The position numbers were made by a program, and so were the translations under genes. A stretch of 64,000 nucleotides of DNA from NCBI RefSeq assembly GCF_013155335.1, contig NZ_JABJQZ010000001.1, forward strand, positions 496,001 to 560,000, in the 5' to 3' direction. Positions 34,496 to 42,340 of the stretch are shown piece by piece (position 1 is the stretch's first letter; each line of letters starts with the position of its first letter). A model generated the notes under the pieces. That model made no database searches and had not been told where the DNA came from. It saw only the letters and a program-made list of their open reading frames with translations. This stretch comes from Nocardioides sp. zg-1230. Its GTDB lineage: Bacteria; Actinomycetota; Actinomycetes; Propionibacteriales; Nocardioidaceae.

Positions 34496-35761
34496 GTGAG
34501 CAGCAGCCGCATCTCCCGCGTCGTCGTCACCCCGGTCGCCTTCGAGGACCCGCCGCTGCTCAACGTCGTCGGCGTCCACCAGCCCTACGCCCTCCGGGCG
34601 ATCGTCGAGCTGCACACCGACTCCGGCCTGCTCGGCCTCGGTGAGACGTACGCCGACGAAGCGCACCTGGCGCGGCTCGACGCCGTCGCCACCGCGCTGC
34701 CCGGCCACGACCCGTACGACCTCCACGGCCTGCGCCGGCTCGTCACCGACGTGCTCGGCCGGGAGACCGGCGGGGGTGGTGCGTCGTTCGGCGGCATGCT
34801 CGACGTCGACTCCGCCGTCGACACCGTCTACTCCCCCTTCGAGGTCGCCTGCCTCGACCTGCAGGGGCACGAGGCCGGCGTACCGGTCAGCGACCTGCTC
34901 GGCGGTGCCGTCCGCGAGTCGGTGCCGTTCAGCGGCTACCTCTTCTACAAGTGGGCCGGTCACCCCGGGTTCGCGGACGACGCGTGGGGCGAGGCCCTCA
35001 CCCCCGACCAGCTCGTCGCGCAGGCACACCGGATGGTGGACGGCTGGGGGTTCGGCTCGCTCAAGCTCAAGGGCGGTGTCTTCGCCCCCGAGGAGGAGTG
35101 CGAGGCCATCGAGGCGCTGCGCGAGGCCTTCCCGACGATGCCGCTGCGGCTCGACCCCAACGGCGCCTGGACCCCCGAAACCTCGGTGAAGGTGGCCTCG
35201 CGGCTGGCCGGTGTCGTCGAGTACCTCGAGGACCCCACCCCCGGCATCCCCGGCATGGCGCAGGTCGCGGCGGGCACCGACGTACCTCTCGCGACCAACA
35301 TGTGCGTGATCGCGATGGAGCACCTGCCGCCGGCGATCGCCCAGGACGCCGTGCAGGTCGTGCTGTCCGACCACCACCTGTGGGGCGGGCTGAAGAAGTC
35401 CGCGCTGCTCGGCGGTATCACCGAGGTCTGGGGCATGGGGCTGTCGATGCACAGCAACTCCCACCTCGGCGTCTCCCTCGCCGCGATGGTCCACCTCGCC
35501 GCTGCGACGCCCAACCTCACCTACGCGTGCGACACCCACTACCCCTGGAAGACGCAGGACGTGGTCGCCGACGGCGTGCTGTCGTTCGTCGACGGTTCCG
35601 TCGCCGTGCCGACGGGCTCGGGACTCGGGGTCTCGCTCGACCGCGACCGGCTCGGCGAGCTGCACGAACTCTACCTCTCCTGCGGCGTGCGCCGCCGCGA
35701 GGACACCGTCTACATGCGCTCGATCCAGCCGGACTTCGCGGTCAACACCTCCCGCTGGTGA
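34496..35761 (+). CDS. Second glucarate-dehydratase-like enolase-superfamily enzyme
   Basis: A 421-residue enolase-superfamily protein of the glucarate dehydratase subgroup. It has the catalytic KLKGG lysine pair, metal ligands in LRLDPNGAW and EYLEDPTPG, ATNMCV, and the histidine segment SMHSNSHLGVSLAAM, all in the same order as in gudD at 17881-19278. The N-terminal specificity region is different (no [20 protein letters not shown]), so the substrate may be another aldaric acid. It is last in the tct operon, with an AGGAG ribosome site before its GTG. A direct repeat overlaps its stop codon. Confidence 0.88.
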   Translation: MSSSRISRVVVTPVAFEDPPLLNVVGVHQPYALRAIVELHTDSGLLGLGETYADEAHLARLDAVATALPGHDPYDLHGLRRLVTDVLGRETGGGGASFGGMLDVDSAVDTVYSPFEVACLDLQGHEAGVPVSDLLGGAVRESVPFSGYLFYKWAGHPGFADDAWGEALTPDQLVAQAHRMVDGWGFGSLKLKGGVFAPEEECEAIEALREAFPTMPLRLDPNGAWTPETSVKVASRLAGVVEYLEDPTPGIPGMAQVAAGTDVPLATNMCVIAMEHLPPAIAQDAVQVVLSDHHLWGGLKKSALLGGITEVWGMGLSMHSNSHLGVSLAAMVHLAAATPNLTYACDTHYPWKTQDVVADGVLSFVDGSVAVPTGSGLGVSLDRDRLGELHELYLSCGVRRREDTVYMRSIQPDFAVNTSRW

Positions 35762-35810
35762 CCGGGCACTTCCTCGCGCTGGAACCCGCCGACCGGGCAC
35801 TTCCTCGCGC
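35760..35810 (+). repeat. Two direct copies of a 20-nt repeat, 31-nt period
   Basis: GACCGGGCACTTCCTCGCGC occurs at 35760-35779 and again at 35791-35810 with no mismatch. The first copy starts inside the stop codon of the dehydratase-like gene. The spacer is CTGGAACCCGCC-like and contains no hairpin. I did not see other copies in the window. Confidence 0.7.
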
Positions 35811-35825
35811 AGCAGTTCATAAGCG

Positions 35826-35861
35826 TTGACATATATTAGCGGCCACTGCAACAGTGGGCGC
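35826..35861 (+). promoter_or_regulatory. Promoter and candidate ArsR operator for the SRPBCC/ArsR operon
   Basis: TTGACA at 35826-35831 and AACAGT at 35850-35855 are spaced by 18 bases, and the -10 box is followed 6 bases later by the ATG at 35862, giving a leaderless transcript. CCACTG (35843-35848) and CAGTGG (35852-35857) form an inverted repeat over the -10 box that may bind the ArsR product. The surrounding stretch is unusually AT-rich. The TTG at 35826 is therefore a -35 box, not a start codon. Confidence 0.65.
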
Positions 35862-36503
35862 ATGTTCGATGCAGCCAAGCACCTGGGCGCGGTCACCCGC
35901 GCCGTCGAGGACAGCACCCACGAGGGCACGCCCGTCAAGGTCGTGGTCGCCTCCCGCACCTACCCCACCGACGTCGCCGACCTCTGGTCGGCGATCACCG
36001 ACCCCGAACGCATCCCGCGCTGGTTCGCCCCCGTCTCCGGCGACCTCCGGCTGGGCGGCCGCTACCAGGTCGAGGGCAACGCAGGCGGCGAGATCACCGC
36101 GTGCGACGAGCCGAAGCACTTCTCCCTCACCTGGGAGTTCGCCGGCGACACCTCGTGGGTCGACGTCCACCTCGAGGAGGCGCCCGACGGCACGACACTG
36201 ACCCTCCGCCACGCGGCCGACGTGCGCGACAACGAGCACATGACGACCTACGGCCCGGGCGCGGTCGGCGTCGGCTGGGAGCTCGGGTTGATGGGTCTCG
36301 CCGAACACCTCGCGACCGGTACGACGATCCCGCACGAGGGGGTCGAGGGCTGGGGAGCTTCCGCGGAGGGGCAGTCCTTCATGAGCGGCGCGGCGACGGA
36401 GTGGGGCGAGGCCGATGCCGCCACCTCCGACGACCCGTCCGCGTCGCGCGCGGCCGCCGCCCGCACCGCCGCCTTCTACACCGGCGCCGAACCGCCCGCC
36501 TGA
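35862..36503 (+). CDS. SRPBCC (AHSA1-type) domain protein
   Basis: A 213-residue protein of the START/Bet v1-like AHSA1 family, with the typical core VASRTYPTDVADLWSAITDPERIPRWFAPVSGDLRLGGRYQVEG (about 28-71). It forms a helix-grip pocket for a small hydrophobic ligand. Its stop is one base before the GTG of the ArsR gene, the common SRPBCC-ArsR operon of actinobacteria. I infer that the pair responds to a common ligand or stress. The C-terminal 40 residues are rich in Ala and are not part of the core fold. Confidence 0.85.
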   Translation: MFDAAKHLGAVTRAVEDSTHEGTPVKVVVASRTYPTDVADLWSAITDPERIPRWFAPVSGDLRLGGRYQVEGNAGGEITACDEPKHFSLTWEFAGDTSWVDVHLEEAPDGTTLTLRHAADVRDNEHMTTYGPGAVGVGWELGLMGLAEHLATGTTIPHEGVEGWGASAEGQSFMSGAATEWGEADAATSDDPSASRAAAARTAAFYTGAEPPA

Positions 36504-36504
36504 C

Positions 36505-36840
36505 GTGCACGCCTTCGACGTCCTCGGCGATCCCGTACGCCGCCGCATCCTCGAGCTGCTCGCCGCAGGCGAGACCAGCGCCGGCGAGGTGGCCACCGTC
36601 GTGCGCGAGGAGTTCGGCATCAGCCAGCCGGCAGTCAGCCAGCACCTCAAGGTGCTCCGCGAGCACGGCTTCGCGACCGTCCGCCCGGAGGGCACCCGGC
36701 GGCTCTACGCCGTCGACCCGTCCGGCCTGCGCGAGGTCGACGCGTGGGTCGAGCAGTTCCGGGTGTTCTGGGAGCACCGGCTCGACGCCCTCGGCACCGA
36801 GGTCGCCCGCGGCAGGAAATCCCGAGGCGGCTCGTCCTGA
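36505..36840 (+). CDS. ArsR-family transcriptional regulator
   Basis: A 111-residue winged-helix repressor. The helix-turn-helix is in EEFGISQPAVSQHLKVLREHGFATVRPEGTRRLYAV (about 36-71), with the LGDPVRRRILELLAAGE opening typical of the family. No metal-binding CxC motif is present, so it is not a classical arsenic/metal sensor; such members often pair with SRPBCC proteins and bind other ligands. It is translated with the gene before it (one base between stop and GTG). The frame is open upstream, but family homology starts at this GTG. Confidence 0.86.
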   Translation: MHAFDVLGDPVRRRILELLAAGETSAGEVATVVREEFGISQPAVSQHLKVLREHGFATVRPEGTRRLYAVDPSGLREVDAWVEQFRVFWEHRLDALGTEVARGRKSRGGSS

Positions 36841-36852
36841 CCTCGTTTCCGG

Positions 36853-37001
36853 GTCGAGTCGGCGCATCCTGACCTCGCACCGACGTCGAGTTGGCGCATC
36901 CTGCCGACCGGAAAGCATCAGGACGAGCCGGCTCGACGAGCTGACAACACGAGGACGAGCCGACTCGACGGACTGAGGGCAGCAGGACGAGCCGACTCGG
37001 C
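36853..37001. repeat. Head-to-head array of a 19-nt repeat between convergent genes
   Basis: Two forward copies of GTCGAGTYGGCGCATCCTG (36853-36871 and 36885-36903) face three inverted, slightly diverged copies of CAGGACGAGCCGRCTCGRC type (36919-36937, 36951-36969 and 36983-37001). The array fills the gap between the ArsR gene and the convergent GntR gene. The same repeat occurs again at 57674-57779 in another convergent gap. Folded RNA would form alternative hairpins, so it could act as a bidirectional terminator, but the origin is unknown. Confidence 0.75.
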
Positions 37002-37002
37002 G

Positions 37003-37674
37003 TCAGGTGACGCGGCGGCGGGTGTTGCCCAGGTGCAGCCGCATGGCGGCGCGGGCGGTCTCGACGTCGCCGGCGAGGACGGCGGCGGCGACGTTGTCGT
37101 GCTCGCGCTGGACCCGCTCGACGTGGGTCGCGTCGGTCATCGAGTACGCGTCGCCGAGCCGGGTACGCGGGAGCATGATCATCATCGGCCCCAGCGAGCC
37201 GAGCAGATCGACGTAGAAGCGGTTGCCGGTGGCCCGGGCGATCGCCAGGTGGAAGGCGAAGTCGGCCTCGACCGCGCCCTCGTGGCCGGCTCGCACGAAC
37301 CCCTCCATCGCCGCCGAGATCGCCGAGACGTCGGAGGGATCGTGGTGCCGCGCCGCCAGCGCAGCCGCCTCGCTCTCCACGCCGATGCGGAAGTCGAGCA
37401 TCGCCAGCACGTCGGCCTGGGTGCGGATCGCAGACGACTCCACGCTGAACGACGACGCCTCGGGCACCGCGAGCACGAACGACCCGCGGCCCTGCTGGGT
37501 CTCCACGAGCCCCTCCGCGCGGAGCCGGGTGACCGCCTCCCGCACGACGGTGCGCGAGACGGCGTACTCCTCGATCAGCTCCGCCTCCGAGGGCAGCTTG
37601 GCCCCCGGGGCGAGGTCGCCGGCCAGGATCTTGTCCTTGAGGCCGGCGACGACGCCCGCCGACAGGGTGCTCAT
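37003..37674 (-). CDS. GntR-family (FadR subfamily) transcriptional regulator
   Basis: A 223-residue regulator with an N-terminal winged helix-turn-helix (LAPGAKLPSEAELIEEYAVSRTVVREAVTRLRAEGLVETQQGRGSFV, about 22-68) and a C-terminal all-helical FCD effector domain (about 90-215) with the metal-site residues DFRIGVES, FHLAIA and EHDNVAAAVLAGD. FCD proteins bind small organic acids. The gene starts inside the stop of the talarate/galactarate dehydratase (ATGA overlap), so the regulator is in the operon it probably controls through the operator at 38852-38886. Confidence 0.9.
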   Translation of the reverse strand: MSTLSAGVVAGLKDKILAGDLAPGAKLPSEAELIEEYAVSRTVVREAVTRLRAEGLVETQQGRGSFVLAVPEASSFSVESSAIRTQADVLAMLDFRIGVESEAAALAARHHDPSDVSAISAAMEGFVRAGHEGAVEADFAFHLAIARATGNRFYVDLLGSLGPMMIMLPRTRLGDAYSMTDATHVERVQREHDNVAAAVLAGDVETARAAMRLHLGNTRRRVT

Positions 37675-38828
37675 GCCGAGAAGGTAGCGGTCTCCACCGT
37701 GAGCTCGCGCATGCGCTCGGTCAGCGTGAAGCCCAGGCCCGGGCGGTCCGGCACGAAGATCTGACCGTCGCGGATGTCGATGCGCTCCTCGAAGAGCGGG
37801 TTGAGCCACTCGAAGTGCTCGACCCACGGCTCCGTGGGGTACGTCGCCGCGAGGTGGAGGTGGATCTCCATCGCGTAGTGCGGGGCGAGGTCGAGGCGGT
37901 GGTGCGCAGCCAGGGTGGCGAAGCGGAGGAACGGCGTGATGCCGCCGATGCGCGGCGCGTCGGGCTGCACGATGCCGCGATAGCCGGCGTCGACGAGGCC
38001 CATGTGCTCGGCCACCGAGGTCAGCATCTCGCCGGTCGCGATGGGGGTGTCGAAGGTCTGCGACAGGTCGGCGTGGCCGACGTGGTCCCACGCGTCGAGC
38101 GGCTCCTCGATCCAGACCAGGTCGAACTGCTCGAGCTCGCGGCACATCCGGCGGGCGCGGGCGCGGTCCCACTGCTGGTTGGCGTCGACCATGAACGGGC
38201 CGTCATCGAGGTGCTCGCGCAGTACGGCGACGCGGCGCAGGTCCTCGCGCCAGTCGGGCTGGCCGACCTTGATCTTGATGCCACCGATGCCCGACTCGAG
38301 CGAGGCGGTTGCCTTCTCCTTGATCTCCTCGACCGAGGCCTGGAGGAAGCCGCCGGAGGTGTTGTAGACCCGGCACGAGTCGCGGTGCGCACCGAGCAGC
38401 TTGGCGAGCGGGAGGCCGGCGCGGCGGGCCTTGAGGTCGTAGAGCGCGACGTCGAGGGCGGCGACCGCCTGGGTGGCGACGCCCGAGCGACCGACCGAGG
38501 CACCGGCCCACATCAGCGACTCGTAGATCTTCGCGATGTCGCTGGGGTCCTGGCCGATGGCGACGTCGATGACCTCCTTGAGGTGGGCGTACTGCGCCTT
38601 GCCGCCCGCGCGCTTGGAGTAGCTGAAGCCCATGCCCTCGAAGCCCTGCTCGGTGGTGAGCTCGACGAAGAGCATGACCGTCTCGGTGAGCGGCTTCTGC
38701 CGGCCGGTGAGCACCTTGGCGTCGCTGACCGGGGTGGGCAGCGGGAGCACCACGTGGGACAGCGTCACACTGCGGATGCGGTCGCCGGTCGTGGCGGCCG
38801 CGACGGGCGGGGTCAGGGTCTGCGTCAT
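37671..38828 (-). CDS. L-talarate/galactarate dehydratase (enolase superfamily)
   Basis: A 385-residue enolase-superfamily dehydratase. The sequence TPVSDAKVLTGRQKPLTE, WAGASVGRSG, LLGAHRDS and NTSGGFL follows Salmonella TalrD/GalrD closely. The general-base GIKIKVGQPD, metal ligands MVDANQQWD and IEEPLDA, ATGEMLTS, and LAPHYAMEIHLH are intact. It should dehydrate galactarate and L-talarate to 5-dehydro-4-deoxyglucarate, feeding the KdgD pathway. The gene leads a two-gene operon with the GntR regulator. Confidence 0.9.
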   Translation of the reverse strand: MTQTLTPPVAAATTGDRIRSVTLSHVVLPLPTPVSDAKVLTGRQKPLTETVMLFVELTTEQGFEGMGFSYSKRAGGKAQYAHLKEVIDVAIGQDPSDIAKIYESLMWAGASVGRSGVATQAVAALDVALYDLKARRAGLPLAKLLGAHRDSCRVYNTSGGFLQASVEEIKEKATASLESGIGGIKIKVGQPDWREDLRRVAVLREHLDDGPFMVDANQQWDRARARRMCRELEQFDLVWIEEPLDAWDHVGHADLSQTFDTPIATGEMLTSVAEHMGLVDAGYRGIVQPDAPRIGGITPFLRFATLAAHHRLDLAPHYAMEIHLHLAATYPTEPWVEHFEWLNPLFEERIDIRDGQIFVPDRPGLGFTLTERMRELTVETATFSA

Positions 38829-38851
38829 GGGGGTTCCTCGGGTCGTCGCTA

Positions 38852-38886
38852 ACTTGTATGATGAGTGTGCAACTCATTACACAAGT
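38852..38886 (-). promoter_or_regulatory. 35-bp inverted repeat, candidate GntR operator
   Basis: ACTTGTATGATGAGT (38852-38866) and ACTCATTACACAAGT (38872-38886) are reverse complements at 13 of 15 positions around a 5-nt centre. It lies 24 bases before the dehydratase start. On the minus strand a TTGACG box just upstream and a CACACT box 18 bases later form a likely promoter that the repeat overlaps, consistent with repression by the GntR protein until substrate is present. The local AT content is much higher than around it. Confidence 0.7.
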
Positions 38887-38913
38887 ACGTCAACCCCGAG
38901 GAGGACAGCCGTG

Positions 38914-39846
38914 TCAGCCGACCGGGGTCACCAGCTCGCCACGCTCGAGGAAGGCGTCGACGTTGTCGAGCACGAGCCGGCCCATCGCCTCGCGGGTCTC
39001 GACGGTGGCGCTGCCGACGTGCGGGAGCAGGACGACGTCATCGCGCCGCAGCAGCGCCTCGGGCACGTGCGGCTCGTCGGCGAAGACGTCCAGCCCCGCT
39101 CCGGCGATGCGGCCCGCCTCGAGCGCCGAGACCAGCGCGTCCTCGTCCACGACGGAGCCGCGGGCCACGTTGACCAGGTAGCCCTCCGGGCCCAGCGCGT
39201 CGAGGACGGCGGCGTCCACGAGCCCGTCGGTCCCGGCACCGCCGGGCGTCAGCACGACGAGCACGTCGCTCGTCTCTGCCAGCTCGACCGGGCTGGCGTG
39301 GTAGGTCCACGCGACGTCCTTCGCACTGCGCGAGTGGTAGTGCACCTCGGCGCCGAAGACCTCCAGCCGCTCCGCCGCAGCTGTCCCGATGCGACCCAGC
39401 CCGAGCACACCGACGACCGCGCCCCGCACGTCGCGGGTGAGCGGCACCTTCTCTCCCCGGGCCCACGCACCACTGCGCACGAACCGGTCGGCCGCGGTGA
39501 CGCCGCGCAGCACGTCGACGACGAGGAACGCGGCGAGGTCGGCCACCGCGTCGGTGAGCACGTCCGGGGTGTTGGACACGACGATGCCCCGCCGCTCCGC
39601 CTCGGCCACGTCGATGTTGTCGTAGCCGACGCCGAAGTTCACGATCGCCCGCAGGTCGGGCAGCGCGTCCATCTCCGCCGCCCCGGCCGGCGCCCCGCCA
39701 CCGACGACGGCGACCTCGACCCCCGCGGGGTCGGCGAGGTCCTCGCGGAGCGGGGCGGCGTAGCGCTCCGAGAGCCACTCCCGCACGAAGGGCATGAGCC
39801 CGCCGAGCTGGACGACACGGACCGGGTGCTGGGTGTCGGTGCTCAC
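38914..39846 (-). CDS. D-isomer-specific 2-hydroxyacid dehydrogenase
   Basis: A 310-residue NAD(P)H-dependent 2-hydroxyacid dehydrogenase of the GHRB/SerA fold. It has the NAD-binding segment VVGVLGLGRIGTAAAERLEVFGAEVHYHSR (about 134-163), the catalytic Arg in NVARGSVVDEDAL, Glu in FADEPHVPEALL and His in LLPHVGSATVETR. It probably interconverts glyoxylate/glycolate or hydroxypyruvate/glycerate. The GTG at 39846 follows an AAGGAT box by 6 bases on the minus strand. Its neighbours include a 2-hydroxyacid oxidase, which suggests related carbon flow. Confidence 0.88.
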   Translation of the reverse strand: MSTDTQHPVRVVQLGGLMPFVREWLSERYAAPLREDLADPAGVEVAVVGGGAPAGAAEMDALPDLRAIVNFGVGYDNIDVAEAERRGIVVSNTPDVLTDAVADLAAFLVVDVLRGVTAADRFVRSGAWARGEKVPLTRDVRGAVVGVLGLGRIGTAAAERLEVFGAEVHYHSRSAKDVAWTYHASPVELAETSDVLVVLTPGGAGTDGLVDAAVLDALGPEGYLVNVARGSVVDEDALVSALEAGRIAGAGLDVFADEPHVPEALLRRDDVVLLPHVGSATVETREAMGRLVLDNVDAFLERGELVTPVG

Positions 39847-39938
39847 CACGCCATCCTTGCCGGGCGGCGGTCGCGGCGTCCAAGACGACCTCGCTATCGC
39901 GCGATACCCGGTGCACCGACGAGCAGGAGGGGGCACCC

Positions 39939-40850
39939 GTGGGCCTGCTGATCGGCTTCACCACCATCCTGGTCGTCATCGCCGCCGGCGCCGCGCTCGC
40001 CCACGTCGGCGTGCTCGACCACCGCTCCCAGCGCACGCTCGGGGAGATCGCGTTCTTCGTGGCCTCGCCCGCCCTCATGGTCGTCACGATCAGCCAGGTG
40101 CACCTCGAGGCGGCGGCGGCCAACCTCGTCGCCTCGAGCGTCTCGCTCGCCGTCTGCTTCACGGCGTACGTCGTCATCGCGCGGCTGCGCTGGGGCCTGG
40201 GCACCGGGCCCCTGCTCATCGGCGCGCTGTCGTCGTCGTACGTCAACGCGGGCAACCTCGGCATCGCCATCGCGGCCTACGTCGTCGGCGACATCACGGT
40301 GGTCGTGCCGACGCTGCTCGTGCAGATGCTGCTCGTCCAGCCGGCGGCGCTCATCGTGCTCGACCGCATCACCGGACGCGGCGAGGGCGTGCGGCCCGCG
40401 GTCCGCCGCCTGGTCACCAACCCGCTCACGGTCGCCGCGGTGCTCGGGCTGGTCCTCGCCACCACCGGCTGGCAGCTGCCGGCGCCGCTGCTCTCACCGC
40501 TGGAGATGCTCGCCGGCGCGGCGATCCCGCTGATGCTGATGTCGTACGGCGCCGCGCTGAGGCTCAGCCCGCCGATCGGCCGGGCCGGCCACAACGGCGA
40601 GGTCGTCGTCGCGACCGTGCTCAAGATGGGCGTCATGCCGGTGGTCGCGTGGGCGGTGGGGGTTGCCCTCGGCCTGGACGACCGCGTGCTCCTCGGCGTG
40701 GTCATCACGGCCGCCCTCCCGACCGCCCAGAACATCTTCCTGCACGCCACCCGCTACCGCGTGGGGGAGGATGTGGCGCGGGAGACCATCCTGGTGACCA
40801 CCCTCGCCTCGCTGCCCGCGGCGCTGATCGTCGCGGTGCTGCTGGGCTGA
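39939..40850 (+). CDS. AEC-family (auxin efflux carrier-like) transporter
   Basis: A 303-residue membrane protein with ten predicted helices. Family features are the opening FTTILVVIAAGAALAHVGVLDHRSQRTLGEIAFFVASPALMV (about 6-47) and the paired repeat near NPLTVAAVLGLVLATTGWQLP and AGAAIPLMLMSYGAAL. AEC proteins carry small carboxylates such as malate or malonate. The GTG start is decided by the AGGAGGGGG ribosome site 5 bases before it. It lies just upstream of the FAD-linked oxidase gene, so the two may form an operon for uptake and oxidation of a hydroxyacid. Confidence 0.86.
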   Translation: MGLLIGFTTILVVIAAGAALAHVGVLDHRSQRTLGEIAFFVASPALMVVTISQVHLEAAAANLVASSVSLAVCFTAYVVIARLRWGLGTGPLLIGALSSSYVNAGNLGIAIAAYVVGDITVVVPTLLVQMLLVQPAALIVLDRITGRGEGVRPAVRRLVTNPLTVAAVLGLVLATTGWQLPAPLLSPLEMLAGAAIPLMLMSYGAALRLSPPIGRAGHNGEVVVATVLKMGVMPVVAWAVGVALGLDDRVLLGVVITAALPTAQNIFLHATRYRVGEDVARETILVTTLASLPAALIVAVLLG

Positions 40851-40878
40851 CGCCCCCCACCGACCCCCGAGGAGAACC

Positions 40879-42330
40879 ATGGACGACCTGCTCGACCGGC
40901 TGCGCGAGAGCGTCGGCGCCGACCACGTCCTGACCGACGACGCCGACGTCGCGGCGTACGTCGTCGACTGGACCGGCACCGTCGCCGGGCGCGCGCTCGC
41001 CGTGGTGCGGCCGGGCTCGACCGAGGAGGTGGCGGCCGTGGTGGCGGCCTGCGCGGGCGCGGGCGTGCCGGTGGTCCCGCAGGGCGGCAACACCGGGCTG
41101 GTCGGCGGCGGGGTTCCCGACGCGTCGGGTCGCCAGGTCGTCCTCTCGCTCGGGCGGATGCGCCGGGTGCGCGAGGTCGACCCGGTCGCGGGCACCGTCA
41201 CCGTCGACGCCGGCGTCGTGCTGGCCGACGTGCAGGCGGCGGCCGAGAAGGTGGACCGACTGTTCCCCATGTCGCTGGGCTCAGAGGGCAGCTGCACGAT
41301 CGGCGGCAACCTCTCCACCAACGCCGGCGGCACCGCGGTGCTTCGCTACGGCATGACCCGCGAGCTGGTGCTCGGCCTCGAAGTGGTGCTGCCCGACGGC
41401 CGGGTCTGGGACGGGCTGCGCGGGCTCCGCAAGGACAACACCGGCTACGACCTCACCCAGCTGTTCGTGGGCGCGGAGGGCACCCTCGGCGTCATCACCG
41501 GCGCGGTCCTGCGGCTCTTCCCCGCCACCCCGCGGCACGCCACCGCCTGGGTCGCCGTGCCGTCCGTCGACGCCGCGGTCTCCCTGCTCGGCCTGGCCCA
41601 GCAGCACGCCGGCGTGCACCTGTCGACGTTCGAGATCGCCAACCGCCAAGCCATCGACCTGGTCCTGAAGCACCTGCCCGGGGCGACCGATCCCCTCGGC
41701 GAGCCGAGCGACTGGTACGTCCTGGTCGAGCTCGCCGGGTCCGCCTCCGACGACGGGCTCGACGAGGTCCTGGAGTCGCTGCTCGGCGAGGCCGTCGAGT
41801 CCGACTGCGCCACCGACGCGGCGATCGCGGGCAGTCCCGCACAGCGGTCCGCCCTGTGGGGCCTGCGCGAGGGCATCTCCGAGGTGCAGAAGGTCGAGGG
41901 CGCCACGCTCAAGCACGACGTCACCCTCCCGATCGCCCGGCTCGCCGAGTGGACCGACGCCATCGGGCCGCACCTGCAGGAGGTCTGCCCGGGCGTCCGC
42001 CTGGTCACCTACGGCCACGTCGGCGACGGCAACCTCCACTACAACCTCAACGCCCCTCTGGCCGACGGCCGCAGTGACGACGACGCACTGCGGGCCGCGG
42101 GCGCCGACCTCACCACCGCCATCTACGCGTCGGTGGCCCGTGAGGCGGGGTCGATCAGCGCCGAGCACGGCCTCGGGCGCACGAAGGCGGCGGCAGCAGC
42201 GTCGTACAAGTCGGACGTCGAGGTCGACCTCATGCGCGCGGTCAAGCAGGCCCTCGACCCCGCGGGCCTGATGAACCCCGGCGTCCTCGTGCCCCCAGAC
42301 TCCGGGCGCCCTCCGGGTGCACCGGCCTAG
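40879..42330 (+). CDS. FAD-linked D-lactate dehydrogenase/glycolate oxidase (GlcD-like)
   Basis: A 483-residue flavoprotein of the VAO/PCMH family. The FAD-binding domain spans about 35-220, with VPVVPQGGNTGLVGGGVPD (about 60-78) and LGSEGSCTIGGNLSTNAGG (about 132-150). The C-terminal substrate domain has TYGHVGDGNLHYN and SISAEHGLGRTK, both characteristic of D-2-hydroxyacid dehydrogenases. It should oxidise D-lactate, glycolate or D-2-hydroxyglutarate to the 2-oxoacid. A GAGGAGAA ribosome site precedes the ATG. It follows the AEC transporter by 28 bases. Confidence 0.92.
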   Translation: MDDLLDRLRESVGADHVLTDDADVAAYVVDWTGTVAGRALAVVRPGSTEEVAAVVAACAGAGVPVVPQGGNTGLVGGGVPDASGRQVVLSLGRMRRVREVDPVAGTVTVDAGVVLADVQAAAEKVDRLFPMSLGSEGSCTIGGNLSTNAGGTAVLRYGMTRELVLGLEVVLPDGRVWDGLRGLRKDNTGYDLTQLFVGAEGTLGVITGAVLRLFPATPRHATAWVAVPSVDAAVSLLGLAQQHAGVHLSTFEIANRQAIDLVLKHLPGATDPLGEPSDWYVLVELAGSASDDGLDEVLESLLGEAVESDCATDAAIAGSPAQRSALWGLREGISEVQKVEGATLKHDVTLPIARLAEWTDAIGPHLQEVCPGVRLVTYGHVGDGNLHYNLNAPLADGRSDDDALRAAGADLTTAIYASVAREAGSISAEHGLGRTKAAAAASYKSDVEVDLMRAVKQALDPAGLMNPGVLVPPDSGRPPGAPA

Positions 42331-42340
42331 GCTTCACGAC

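Noticed and set aside
35826..35828. TTG as a start for the SRPBCC gene
   Set aside because: It is the -35 hexamer TTGACA. The ATG at 35862 has a proper -10 box 6 bases upstream.
36853..37001. CRISPR array
   Set aside because: Copies are inverted relative to each other and have varying spacing, there are no cas genes, and the spacer lengths are not uniform.
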